From assembly GCA_001464915.1 (NCBI GenBank), contig LNED01000002.1, forward strand, positions 1 to 47,588: DNA of 47,588 nt. Direction: 5' to 3'. Under the pieces are notes generated by a model. The model worked only from the letters and a program-made list of their open reading frames with translations. It was not told the DNA's origin and made no database searches. Made by a program: the position numbers and the translations under genes. Below, one piece after another: positions 8,921 to 15,512 of the stretch. Each line of letters starts with the position of its first letter. The first letter of the stretch is position 1. This stretch comes from Sphingomonadales bacterium Ga0077531 (GTDB lineage: Bacteria; Pseudomonadota; Alphaproteobacteria; Sphingomonadales; Sphingomonadaceae).

Positions 8921-9333
8921 CGGACATTGGCCTGACGAAGGCCAAAGAAGCGCGGGCCGTTCCACCGCTGGCCCGTGATGTGCCGCGCCACCTCCGAGAG
9001 GCTGCCATAGGTGGAGCCATCGTAAATGACCCCGCCATCCACGACAACGACCTCGTGGCGCCTCCCCGCCCATTCCCGGGCGAGGCGCATGCCCGCGGTG
9101 GCCGCCATTTGAACCTTGCCCTGCTCGTGCCCAAGCATGCGTCTGGTTGGGGCGTCGAACCCGCCGTGTACATCGGCTTGGATACGCCAGGCAAGAACCC
9201 GGCGAAGAAGCTCAGCAGACCGGTGCCGGGGAGCAGCGCCGTAGCGCCGCTCCCACTCTGACCTGAGCTTCGCCAGAGACATGGCCGACAAGGCGGAGAC
9301 ATCACTTGCCGCGCGGCTCTTCGCCTTTCTCAT
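8917..9333 (-). CDS. DUF2924 family protein
   Basis: This 138-residue basic protein matches the DUF2924 type: LAKLRSEWERRYGAAPRHRSAELLRRVLAWRIQADVHGG near the N terminus, then GMRLAREWAGRRHEVVVVDGGVIYDGSTYGSLSEVARHITGQRWNGPRFFGL. The second half resembles a small DNA-binding module commonly found next to phage-type recombinases. The function is not established; a role in assisting the recombinase is inferred from constant neighbourhood. The ATG at 9333 overlaps the DUF3489 stop (ATGA), and the gene's own stop overlaps the recombinase start, so all three are translationally coupled. Confidence 0.8.
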   Translation of the reverse strand: MRKAKSRAASDVSALSAMSLAKLRSEWERRYGAAPRHRSAELLRRVLAWRIQADVHGGFDAPTRRMLGHEQGKVQMAATAGMRLAREWAGRRHEVVVVDGGVIYDGSTYGSLSEVARHITGQRWNGPRFFGLRQANVR

Positions 9334-9575
9334 GCTTCGTGCTCGCTGATTGACCAAACGGTCGTGCTGCCCTCGATTTTACGTTGGATCGTAAAACCGC
9401 GTTTTCTAAGGCCAGTCATCGCCGCACGAACCGTGTGGCCCTGCCAGCCTGTGGCCTCAATGATATCCTCCAGGCTGGCACCTGTACCGGTGCCAAGTAG
9501 CTCCAGTAGCCGATGTGCCTTGCTGTGCTCGCGGGGCGGGTTCACCGTCGGCGTTGATGTGGTAATGAAAGTCAT
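9330..9575 (-). CDS. DUF3489 family protein (winged-helix-like)
   Basis: This 81-residue protein starts MTFITTSTPTVNPPREHSK. The core, LLELLGTGTGASLEDIIEATGWQGHTVRAAMTGLRKRGFTIQRKIEGSTTVWSI, is the DUF3489 pattern, which reads as a small winged helix-turn-helix. The ATG at 9575 is chosen because a strong AGGAG lies just upstream (GATCAGGAGATCACC before the ATG); an earlier ATG has no such site. It is first in the three-gene cassette and may regulate it. This is inferred from the fold-like pattern and position. Confidence 0.75.
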   Translation of the reverse strand: MTFITTSTPTVNPPREHSKAHRLLELLGTGTGASLEDIIEATGWQGHTVRAAMTGLRKRGFTIQRKIEGSTTVWSISEHEA

Positions 9576-9757
9576 GGTGATCTCCTGATCGGAAGAAGGC
9601 ATGATTGCCTGCTCCCACCACCATGAGCCCCGCCATCAGAATGGTCGGGGCAGTCTGCGACCGGTTGCCGCGTTGGCATCACCAATGCTTGGTATTTTCC
9701 AACAGTCTAGTGGATTGTCAGGTGCGCCGGGAAATTCAGCAGCAGTTGCTGATCCGG

Positions 9758-10087
9758 TCAGACCATGAGAAGCCAATGTACTTCATCGACAAAGAGGAGG
9801 TGGCCATTAGAGGGCGGCCAAGCATCCGCGGCCAGGCCTTGCAGACGGCCATGACCTGCGATAATCACGTCATCGCAGTCAACCAGAACCGGCATGGCGA
9901 AGCCATACTCAAGGATGGATGCTGTCAGCTTGGCAAGCTGTTTTTCAGGATGTTTGCGCGGGTTACCCTCGTAGGCGATCAGTTCGCCAATCTTACGGTA
10001 AGTGATCGGGCCGAGCTTCCGCTCAAGAGACGCTAGCTGGTTATGGGGGCGGTCACCGCTGCAGGCAGGGGGATTGGTCTTTTTCAT
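9758..10087 (-). pseudogene. ParB/Srx-like N-terminal fragment
   Basis: This 109-residue frame begins like the ParB-type N-terminal domain of phage and plasmid proteins often fused or linked to DNA methylases: GPITYRKIGELIAYEGNPRKHPEKQLAKLTASILEYGFAMPVLVDCDDVIIAGHGRL. Immediately after GHGRL the expected continuation (a short helix, then VPVI) is absent, and the sequence runs into LAADAWPPSNGHLLFVDEVHWLLMV and stops. No downstream methylase or partition gene follows. I read it as a truncated remnant; a short functional protein cannot be excluded. Confidence 0.6.
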
Positions 10088-11047
10088 TGTCTATCTCGCT
10101 TGCTTTGCCAGCAATTGAGGACAGGATGATCGGATGACGTGAGATGCAATGCAGCCAGACAACCGCCATCCGGCCCGCGAATGCGTGGCTGGTGGAATGG
10201 TTGCCTCTTCGTGCTGCCCCTGACATCCGCTGTTAAGCGGCAGGTCGTCTGCTCTCGAGACATCGTTGTGTTAGCAACAATGCATCTTTCTGGGACAAAG
10301 TATCTTCGTGGAGAAGATGTAAATCAGAGATTTGTTGTCAATTGATGCATCAATGATCCTACCCGTACACGGTTGCGCACAATTGATTTCAGTGGGTTAT
10401 CCGAATGCTGGCTGAAGGCTGAATGTATGCTTGTGGGGCTGCTGAGAAAAAGCAGCCATTCTGCAAACGGCCCCGAAGCTGCCGCTGCGTTGCGCGAACA
10501 GTAAAAGCCCCTGTCATTCGGTAGTCGAAATTTCAGAGCTTGGGGGCTAATTCGTCTTCACAGCGGTTGAGCGTTAGGGGCACGCCGCCTCTCCTGTTGT
10601 GAGCTTCGATCAGAGTTGGTCCTCTGCGTTGGGTTTGAGGCCGTCAGTCTTCAGTGCTGGCGGTCTCATTCCAACAATTGGATTGCTGTTTTCAAAGCGA
10701 CCGTTGCGCTGGTTGAGTCCATTTCTGGCTACAGCGCTTGCGTAGCGAAAATGATTGGCCGTTGGACGTTTTGACCCGTGCTGCTTCCGGGCCGTCAACT
10801 GCGTCACAAACTCTATTGGCCCTCGTTACATCCCACCCACTTGCGATCATTCCTGCCGAGCTCCCGCATTTCGAAACCTGCCGGGCAGCTTCAACGAGTT
10901 TTTCTCCATGACCGGAAATTCAGGTAGCGACCCAGAAGCAGACCTAGCACACCCTCTACAACAAGGATCAGTAGCTCCCGCATGTAAACCCTAACGCCTT
11001 ATTAGGAGAAAGGGACCAAATCACTGATTAAATTGAGGTGATCAGAG
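10088..11047. other. Gene-poor stretch between recombinase cassette and PilZ gene
   Basis: No frame in these 960 bases shows a family motif or coding bias. Visible structures are a perfect 14-base palindrome ATTGATGCATCAAT at about 10341-10354, a small hairpin CCGCT-GTTA-AGCGG near 10228, and ATCTTC/GAAGAT arms near 10302-10318. None is diagnostic. The stretch resembles decayed or horizontally acquired DNA. Confidence 0.4.
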
Positions 11048-11566
11048 TTGGCGTTTCCAGCAATCCTAATCCGTGAAGAACCGTCTGAGCGTCGCCGCGA
11101 AGACCGTTGGCGAGTTTGGCTTGGAGCTAGCTGGCTCGATAGCGGTCCAGTAGGCAAATCGGTGACGATCCTTGATTTGTCGACGTCCGGTTTTCTTCTC
11201 GAGACCGACCAGCCGCTAACAGCCGGCTCATACCTGATTGTCGAGATGCCAGGCGCGGTTAGTAAGGTCTGCAAGACTGTTTGGAACAGCGGCAAGCTTC
11301 ATGGAGCCACGTTTTCAGAACCTTTGAGCGACACCGATCTGCAAGTTCTGATCAGTTCAAGTTCTGTTATTTGGCCGTCATTTGGCGGTGGAACGCACCA
11401 GACTTCATTCGTGGAGCTTGCTGATCCGTCATCGAAGATCTTCGACCTCCCTCCTATTGATGAGGGAGAGAAGCTACCGTTTGCCATCAGATTTAGGATT
11501 ATTGTTGGCATAAGCGGCTCTCTGTGGGCATTGATCGGCGTCGCCATTTGGCTGGCTTTAAGATGA
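11048..11566 (+). CDS. PilZ-domain protein with C-terminal membrane anchor
   Basis: This 172-residue protein has an N-terminal PilZ domain with the arginine motif in ERRREDR (about 14-20) and DLSTSGF (DxSxxG) near 43-49, matching c-di-GMP binding requirements. A flexible acidic linker follows, and one C-terminal transmembrane helix (FRIIVGISGSLWALIGVAIWLAL). The start is a TTG at 11048 with GAGG at 11035-11038; no ATG in frame keeps the whole PilZ domain. The layout is the same as the protein at 6533-7135 although the sequences differ widely. The function beyond c-di-GMP sensing at the membrane is unknown. Confidence 0.7.
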   Translation: MAFPAILIREEPSERRREDRWRVWLGASWLDSGPVGKSVTILDLSTSGFLLETDQPLTAGSYLIVEMPGAVSKVCKTVWNSGKLHGATFSEPLSDTDLQVLISSSSVIWPSFGGGTHQTSFVELADPSSKIFDLPPIDEGEKLPFAIRFRIIVGISGSLWALIGVAIWLALR

Positions 11567-11743
11567 CCCGCGCGGAGTGATCATCACATAGCAGTCATAC
11601 ACCTTACCACCCAATTGCGGTCAGGGCAGACATCAGGCTGCTGCCCTGAAGCTGGTGCGCGCTGCCATCTGATAGAAATGGCTCAACCAAGAAAGTGATG
11701 CGTTGAACGGGTGTCAGCGATACAACGGCTCGCTCTTGGCTGA

Positions 11744-11926
11744 ATGGCAAGTCCAAGCGGTTTGCATCTGCTCGAGCTCGCTACTCATTCAGAACTTGCG
11801 GTCATCTTTTTCCTGGAGGCGACCGGTCATCGCGACTTGGAGATCGGGCTTAGGCTGCACGAGATTGATCAAGACCTGGAGAAAGCGCTCAAACGGGTTC
11901 GGTCAATGAGACAGCAAGTTCATTAG
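11744..11926 (+). CDS. Small hypothetical protein
   Basis: This 60-codon frame gives a protein with a long amphipathic, charged helix (RDLEIGLRLHEIDQDLEKALKRVRSMRQQ) after a hydrophobic start (LHLLELATHSELAVIFFLEA). It is more protein-like than other frames in the 700-base gap between the PilZ gene and the tRNA, but no family is recognised, no strong ribosome-binding site is seen, and a competing frame overlaps it. The rest of 11567-12265 holds no gene that I can support. Confidence 0.25.
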   Translation: MASPSGLHLLELATHSELAVIFFLEATGHRDLEIGLRLHEIDQDLEKALKRVRSMRQQVH

Positions 11927-12020
11927 CGGTCCCGATACAATTAATGCCACTCTCACGAGAACCGCGAACGCACGGCATTCCTTGATAGCATTTGGTTTTT
12001 CCTTGATCTCCGGGTTTGCG

Positions 12021-12349
12021 TTCCCTGATATGCCATCGTGATTTCCCTGTTTTCTTCGCAGGGAATTTGGATGCAAAAACGGCTGATTTCTGGGGCTCTC
12101 AGGGCCCTACAGAGGCACCAGGATTCCGCGATTTTCCAATTTTTCCTTGTAAATTTGCCTAGAACAGGGAAATGGGCCGCGGAGACAAGTGGTCCCTGTA
12201 CTGCTTGCACCTCCACCTTTGCATTGCGCGCGCGGCCTACCGGAATTAGGGCCGCACGCAGGGATGCCGCTTTAGCTCAGTCGGTAGAGCACATCATTCG
12301 TAATGATGGGGTCACGTGTTCGAGTCACGTAAGCGGCACCATTTCCCTG
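12021..12349. repeat. Cluster of TTCCCTG / CAGGGAA words
   Basis: The seven-base word TTCCCTG occurs at 12021, 12043 and 12343, and its complement CAGGGAA at 12059 and 12166, around the tRNA-Thr gene. The right attachment repeat also carries two copies in tandem at 20294 and 20301. Their density is striking, but the function is unknown. Confidence 0.35.
12266..12341 (+). tRNA. tRNA-Thr (anticodon CGT)
   Basis: The sequence folds as a cloverleaf. The acceptor stem pairs GCCGCTT with AAGCGGC, the D-arm reads AGCTCAGTCGGTAGAGC, the anticodon loop is TTCGTAA with CGT in the middle and ATCAT/ATGAT around it, and the T-arm is GTGTTCGAGTCAC. A discriminator A at 12338 is followed by an encoded CCA (12339-12341). 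The gene is intact and serves as the integration site of the island that starts at its 3' end. Confidence 0.95.
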
Positions 12350-12369
12350 TTTCCTGACATTCCTGATCG
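12324..12369 (+). repeat. Left attachment repeat (attL) at the tRNA-Thr 3' end
   Basis: This 46-base repeat starts in the T-arm of the tRNA and runs 28 bases past the CCA, from GTCACGTAAGCGGCACC to GACATTCCTGATCG. The matching copy at 20276-20320 differs by one deleted base in the acceptor stem and one substitution. The left copy completes the functional tRNA, as is usual for tRNA-targeting integrases. Confidence 0.9.
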
Positions 12370-12431
12370 CTTGAAAATCTCCTGTTTTTGTGGGATTTAA
12401 TGGCTCTCAAGCGCGCTAGTCGTTTCTGCTG

Positions 12432-12506
12432 GTGCCCCCAAAATTCACGCAATCTGGGGGCACTTTTGGGGGCGCTGGCCGGAAATGCAGGAGCTAGTGC
12501 CCCCAG
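12432..12506. promoter_or_regulatory. Left arm-type integrase repeats overlapping the int promoter
   Basis: The motif CTGGGGGCACTTTTGGGGGC lies at 12454-12473. Inverted copies of its core are at 12432-12443 (GTGCCCCCAAAA) and 12497-12506 (GTGCCCCCAG), the last ending directly at the int ATG. The same 20-base motif recurs at 20196-20215 near the other end. Repeats of this kind inside both ends are typical of arm sites for lambda/P4-type integrases, and here they could also let the integrase repress its own gene. Confidence 0.6.
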
Positions 12507-13733
12507 ATGCCTCTCAAAGCCATGGAAATAAAGGCCTTTTCGGCAGCGGAAAAGCTTTATCGCAAGCCCGATGGGCAGGGCATGTATCTTGAGGTTCGCC
12601 CGAACGGCTCAAAGCTGTGGTTTCTCAAGTATCGCATAGACGGCAAGGAAAAGCGGCTGGGGCTGGGCAGCTTCCCCGATGTCAGCTTGGCCGATGCCCG
12701 AACGGCGCGTGAAAAGGCGCGGGCGGCAATTCAGGCGGGGCGCGATCCTCTCCTTGATCGCAAGATGACTAAGATCGAGCGGCGCGTTGGCGCTGGCCAT
12801 ACGTTCAAGTCGGTTGCCGATGATTTCATTCAAACGAAGCTGGTCGCCAGCCGCAAGGCGCAAGCCACCATCGATAAGGCGCGCTGGTATCTGTCACACC
12901 TTGAGCGGGACATTGGTGACAGGCCTATTGCCGACATCAAACCCGCCGAGCTGCTGGCCAGCCTCAAGCGGATTGAAAAGCGCGGGCACCATGAAACGGC
13001 GATCCGCACCCGCGCCATTGCCAGCCGTGTTTTCCGGCATGGTGTGGCGACTGCCCGTTGCGAGAATGATCCGGCAACCCTGCTAACCGGCGCGCTGGTG
13101 ACGCCTACGGTCAAGCATCATGCCGCCATTACCGAAGCGGCACCGCTTGGCGCGTTTCTGCGGGCGGTGGATGAATACAACGGCGGGCCAATTGTGAAGC
13201 TTGCCATGCAGCTTGCCCCGCACGTGTTCCTGCGCCCCGGCGAACTGCGCCAAGGGCGTTGGGAGGAAATTGATTGGGAGGGCTGCACATGGATTGTTCC
13301 GGCCAGCCGCACAAAGCTGCGCCGCCCGCATAGTGTGCCATTGTCAAAGCAGGCGATTGCGCTCTTGCGCCAGCTTGAGGTTCATTCGGGCGGCTTTGAA
13401 CTAATGTTCCCCGGTGTGCGGTCACACCTGCGCCCGATGAGCGAAAACACCATGAACGCGACGTTCCGTCGGATGGGGTTTGGCAGTGATGTTGTCAGCT
13501 CCCACGGCCTGCGATCGACCGCATCAACGCTGCTGAACGAAAGCGGCAAGTGGCACGCTGATGCGATCGAACGGGCGCTTGCCCATGGCCATAGCGATGC
13601 GGTGCGCGGCATTTATGCGCGCGGCCAGCATTGGGATGAACGCGTCAAGATGATGCAATGGTGGAGCGACTATTTGGAACAATTGAAAGTCGGCGCTGAA
13701 ATTGTGCCATTCGATCGGGCAATCGACAGATAA
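12507..13733 (+). CDS. P4-type tyrosine integrase
   Basis: This 408-residue recombinase has an N-terminal DUF4102-type arm-binding domain (YRKPDGQGMYLEVRPNGSKLWFLKYRIDGKEKRLGLGSFPDVSLADAR, about 18-65), a core-binding domain (about 95-185) and a tyrosine recombinase domain. Catalytic residues can be placed: R243 (FLRPGEL), K270, H333 and R336 (HGLR), H360 or H362, and Y370 (GIYARG). It should insert and, with the excisionase, excise the island by recombining the 46-base att core. It lies 165 bases downstream of the tRNA and reads away from it, the usual arrangement. The frame is full length with no sign of inactivation. Confidence 0.92.
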   Translation: MPLKAMEIKAFSAAEKLYRKPDGQGMYLEVRPNGSKLWFLKYRIDGKEKRLGLGSFPDVSLADARTAREKARAAIQAGRDPLLDRKMTKIERRVGAGHTFKSVADDFIQTKLVASRKAQATIDKARWYLSHLERDIGDRPIADIKPAELLASLKRIEKRGHHETAIRTRAIASRVFRHGVATARCENDPATLLTGALVTPTVKHHAAITEAAPLGAFLRAVDEYNGGPIVKLAMQLAPHVFLRPGELRQGRWEEIDWEGCTWIVPASRTKLRRPHSVPLSKQAIALLRQLEVHSGGFELMFPGVRSHLRPMSENTMNATFRRMGFGSDVVSSHGLRSTASTLLNESGKWHADAIERALAHGHSDAVRGIYARGQHWDERVKMMQWWSDYLEQLKVGAEIVPFDRAIDR

Positions 13734-14011
13734 ATGCACAGTTGGATTTGAATTCTTCAATCCCCAAACATTTCTACACAGGTGCATTTGCCAGCTTGCG
13801 CACCGCGCGACTCAAGCTCTTCCCATGCGTCGCCTGCACCTTTTGCCCATTGTCCACAGTCAGCTTTTAAAAAAGTGGAAGCTGGTAGCTTGCGGAATCG
13901 CTTTCCGCCGTCAATCCTCAGTGCGTCCCGAGAATGCCCATTGTTTTTGAGATTCTTTTGGGATGCCGTAGCGGATGTTTCGCTGCGACCCTCTAAAACA
14001 AGGATTACTGC

Positions 14012-14194
14012 ATGCCAGCTTTGATTACTGTGAAACAATTCTGTGACGAATACGGCATTAGCCGCTCCACCGCTTACCGCTTACGCGATCGGCACGAAGT
14101 CCCCCACGTTAAGATCGGGCGGGCAGTCCGCATCCGGCGTGCGGATGCCGAGAACTGGTATGCATCGCTGGTGGAAAGCGCCGCGAATGACTGA
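14012..14194 (+). CDS. AlpA-like helix-turn-helix excisionase
   Basis: This 60-residue protein reads ITVKQFCDEYGISRSTAYRLRDRHEVPHVKIGRAVRIRRADAENWYASL, the MerR-like winged-helix pattern of AlpA/excisionase family proteins. It should bind near the att site or the int promoter to bias recombination towards excision, and may activate int. An AAGGA about ten bases upstream of the ATG supports the start. The 278 bases between int and this gene hold no other gene that I can support. Confidence 0.8.
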   Translation: MPALITVKQFCDEYGISRSTAYRLRDRHEVPHVKIGRAVRIRRADAENWYASLVESAAND

Positions 14195-14213
14195 TCCGGC
14201 GGCAGGAAAGCGA

Positions 14214-14279
14214 GAGCGCCGATAAGGGAGGAGACCCTTATCAGCGCTCGAATCCAACTGGGACATAGCGTTGGGTTCG
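14214..14279. promoter_or_regulatory. Two adjoining hairpins, possible replication origin or terminator
   Basis: The first hairpin pairs 14214-14228 with 14235-14249 (15 positions, one mismatch, loop AGGAGA). The second pairs 14249-14258 with 14270-14279 (one G-T pair, 11-base loop). A weaker stem GGGGCG/CGCCCC follows near 14343-14371. They lie between the excisionase gene and an HUH Rep-like gene, where a double-strand origin would be expected. The first could instead be a terminator for int-alpA, although no T-run follows it. Confidence 0.45.
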
Positions 14280-14391
14280 AGCTACCTGCCAGAGGATAAA
14301 CGGGGCGTCTATACCCAATGTGGGCAAGGCAAACCAAAGGCCGGGGCGGCTGGAAATGATCTGGTCGCCCCGCAGCCTTGCGCGCGGCTGG

Positions 14392-14450
14392 TGTGCCATT
14401 GTGCCCGGTCGTTCCTTTGAAACTTCAGGCGAATTGTGCCCGCTTGTGCC
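14392..14450 (+). repeat. Iteron-like TGTGCC words upstream of rep
   Basis: TGTGCC occurs at 14392, 14400, 14435 and 14445; three of the copies read TTGTGCC. The two close pairs (spacings 8 and 10) lie 35 bases apart, between the hairpins and the rep gene. This resembles short iterons for Rep binding but could be chance in a GC-rich stretch. Confidence 0.35.
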
Positions 14451-14464
14451 AGCCGGGTGGAGGC

Positions 14465-14478
14465 TTTCCCTAGGGAAA
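14465..14478. promoter_or_regulatory. Palindromic operator candidate before rep
   Basis: TTTCCCTAGGGAAA is a perfect 14-base palindrome 53 bases before the rep ATG. It has the size and symmetry of a dimeric repressor site. The binder is unknown. Confidence 0.4.
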
Positions 14479-14530
14479 ACATAGCTTTGTCGGCTTGGGC
14501 CTAAATCCGCCTATTATAGGGGCTGTTTTC

Positions 14531-15142
14531 ATGCCTCAAGCACGGCTGAAACGGGGCGGGGCGCGTAACCGGCGCGACCGCGTGACATGGGCGCTAAATG
14601 AGCGGCAATGCCGTCACCTGATCGATCGCAGCTTTGACGCGTGGAAAGCTGGCCAGCCGCTCACCCGCTTTATCACGCTGGCATGGGGCTTGGCTGGGAT
14701 CGATGCCGACAGGGCCGGTTGGGCAACCGGGCAATTCATTAGCAAGGCGAGCGATTGGATGCGGCATCATGGGCACCCGATGCCTTGGGTATGGGTTCAG
14801 GAAAACGGCGATACGTTCGGCCAGCACGCGCATATCCTGCTGCACGTTCCCCTAGAGCTTGCCGACCTGTTCCGTCCCATGCCGAGGCGCTGGGCAAAAG
14901 CGATTAATTCCGGCGCGTATGTGAGGGGCACCGTTCGATCGGAACGGCTGGCCGGTGCAAGCGCCATAGCGGCCAATCCCATGCGTTATCAGGCGGCAAT
15001 GCTGGGAAAGCTCCACTACATGCTGAAATGCGCTCCAGCGCCTCTAGAATACAGGCTGGATACTGGCGGCTGGGGTCACAAGCCTTGGGGGCAGAGCACC
15101 CGTGTAATCGGCAAGCGGGCGGCAGCATGGCAGCGCCGCTAG
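14531..15142 (+). CDS. HUH-endonuclease Rep-like protein
   Basis: This 203-residue protein shows the three rolling-circle Rep motifs in order. Motif 1 is FITL at 47-50. Motif 2 is the metal-binding HAH of QHAHILLHV at 99-101. Motif 3 is Y163-M-L-K166, the YxxK pattern with a single catalytic tyrosine. Such proteins nick one strand at a hairpin origin and stay bound through the tyrosine. The ATG at 14531 has AGGGG about nine bases upstream; a TTG at 14495 would add twelve unlikely residues. Hairpins and repeats lie just upstream. It may drive replication of the excised island. I do not recognise a named family, so Rep function is inferred from motifs and context. Confidence 0.6.
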   Translation: MPQARLKRGGARNRRDRVTWALNERQCRHLIDRSFDAWKAGQPLTRFITLAWGLAGIDADRAGWATGQFISKASDWMRHHGHPMPWVWVQENGDTFGQHAHILLHVPLELADLFRPMPRRWAKAINSGAYVRGTVRSERLAGASAIAANPMRYQAAMLGKLHYMLKCAPAPLEYRLDTGGWGHKPWGQSTRVIGKRAAAWQRR

Positions 15143-15300
15143 AGCGGCTTGGCGGTTGCAGGCCAGCCGACATCACGCGAAGCGGCTTTGCGCGCGCCGC
15201 CCCCAGCGGCGCAGCGCAATTCCGCGAAGCGATGCAGGCCAAGGGGCAACCGTCCAAGCCCAAAGGGGGGCGTCAATTCCCTGAAAGCAGGAAAACGTAA
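15127..15300 (+). CDS. Small hypothetical protein overlapping rep
   Basis: This 57-codon frame starts inside the end of the rep gene (16-base overlap). Its product is basic and proline-rich (RSGFARAAPSGAAQFREAMQAKGQPSKPKGGRQFPESRKT). No family is recognised. Overlap with rep suggests coupled translation, but the composition is also what a random frame in GC-rich DNA would give. The remaining 210 bases to the next gene are probably a promoter region. Confidence 0.3.
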   Translation: MAAPLERLGGCRPADITRSGFARAAPSGAAQFREAMQAKGQPSKPKGGRQFPESRKT

Positions 15301-15512
15301 ACCGGCACTGATCCCCGGCATGATCGCTAATACAGTTTTTCGCCCGCGCGCGCGAAGTGTGACGGCTAAAGTAGGTCAAAGTAGAAAAAGACAGGTCGCG
15401 TGTGCTGGCGTTCCCTGCGGTGCCAAAAACGGCAACTTGCCAAATGATTTAGGAAAATCTTGGCGCAGCGTGCGGGTCGCATTAGCGTGCGATCCCAGCT
15501 ACCGGGGGCACC

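Larger units (their letters stand above)
7295..10087 (-). mobile_element. Serine-recombinase cassette, probably a remnant element
   Basis: Minus-strand genes for a DUF3489 protein, a DUF2924 protein and a large serine recombinase overlap by four bases each. Upstream in the same direction sits a ParB-like fragment that stops soon after its GHGRL motif. I found no clear attachment repeats around the cassette. The DUF3489-DUF2924-recombinase trio recurs in alphaproteobacterial mobile DNA and phage-like remnants; here it seems to be what is left of a larger element. Confidence 0.5.

Noticed and set aside
8920..9073. A 51-residue extension of the serine recombinase
   Set aside because: It overlaps the DUF2924 gene and lacks family motifs; the ATG at 8920 gives the normal start and an ATGA overlap.
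12021..12172. TTCCCTG words as integrase arm sites
   Set aside because: Those left of the tRNA lie outside the island, where arm sites of the element would not be. The GGGGGCACTTTT repeats inside both ends fit better.
11953..12216. An 87-codon minus-strand frame before the tRNA
   Set aside because: Its sequence comes from the TTCCCTG-rich region and lacks a start site and any recognisable family; it looks like a by-product of repeats.
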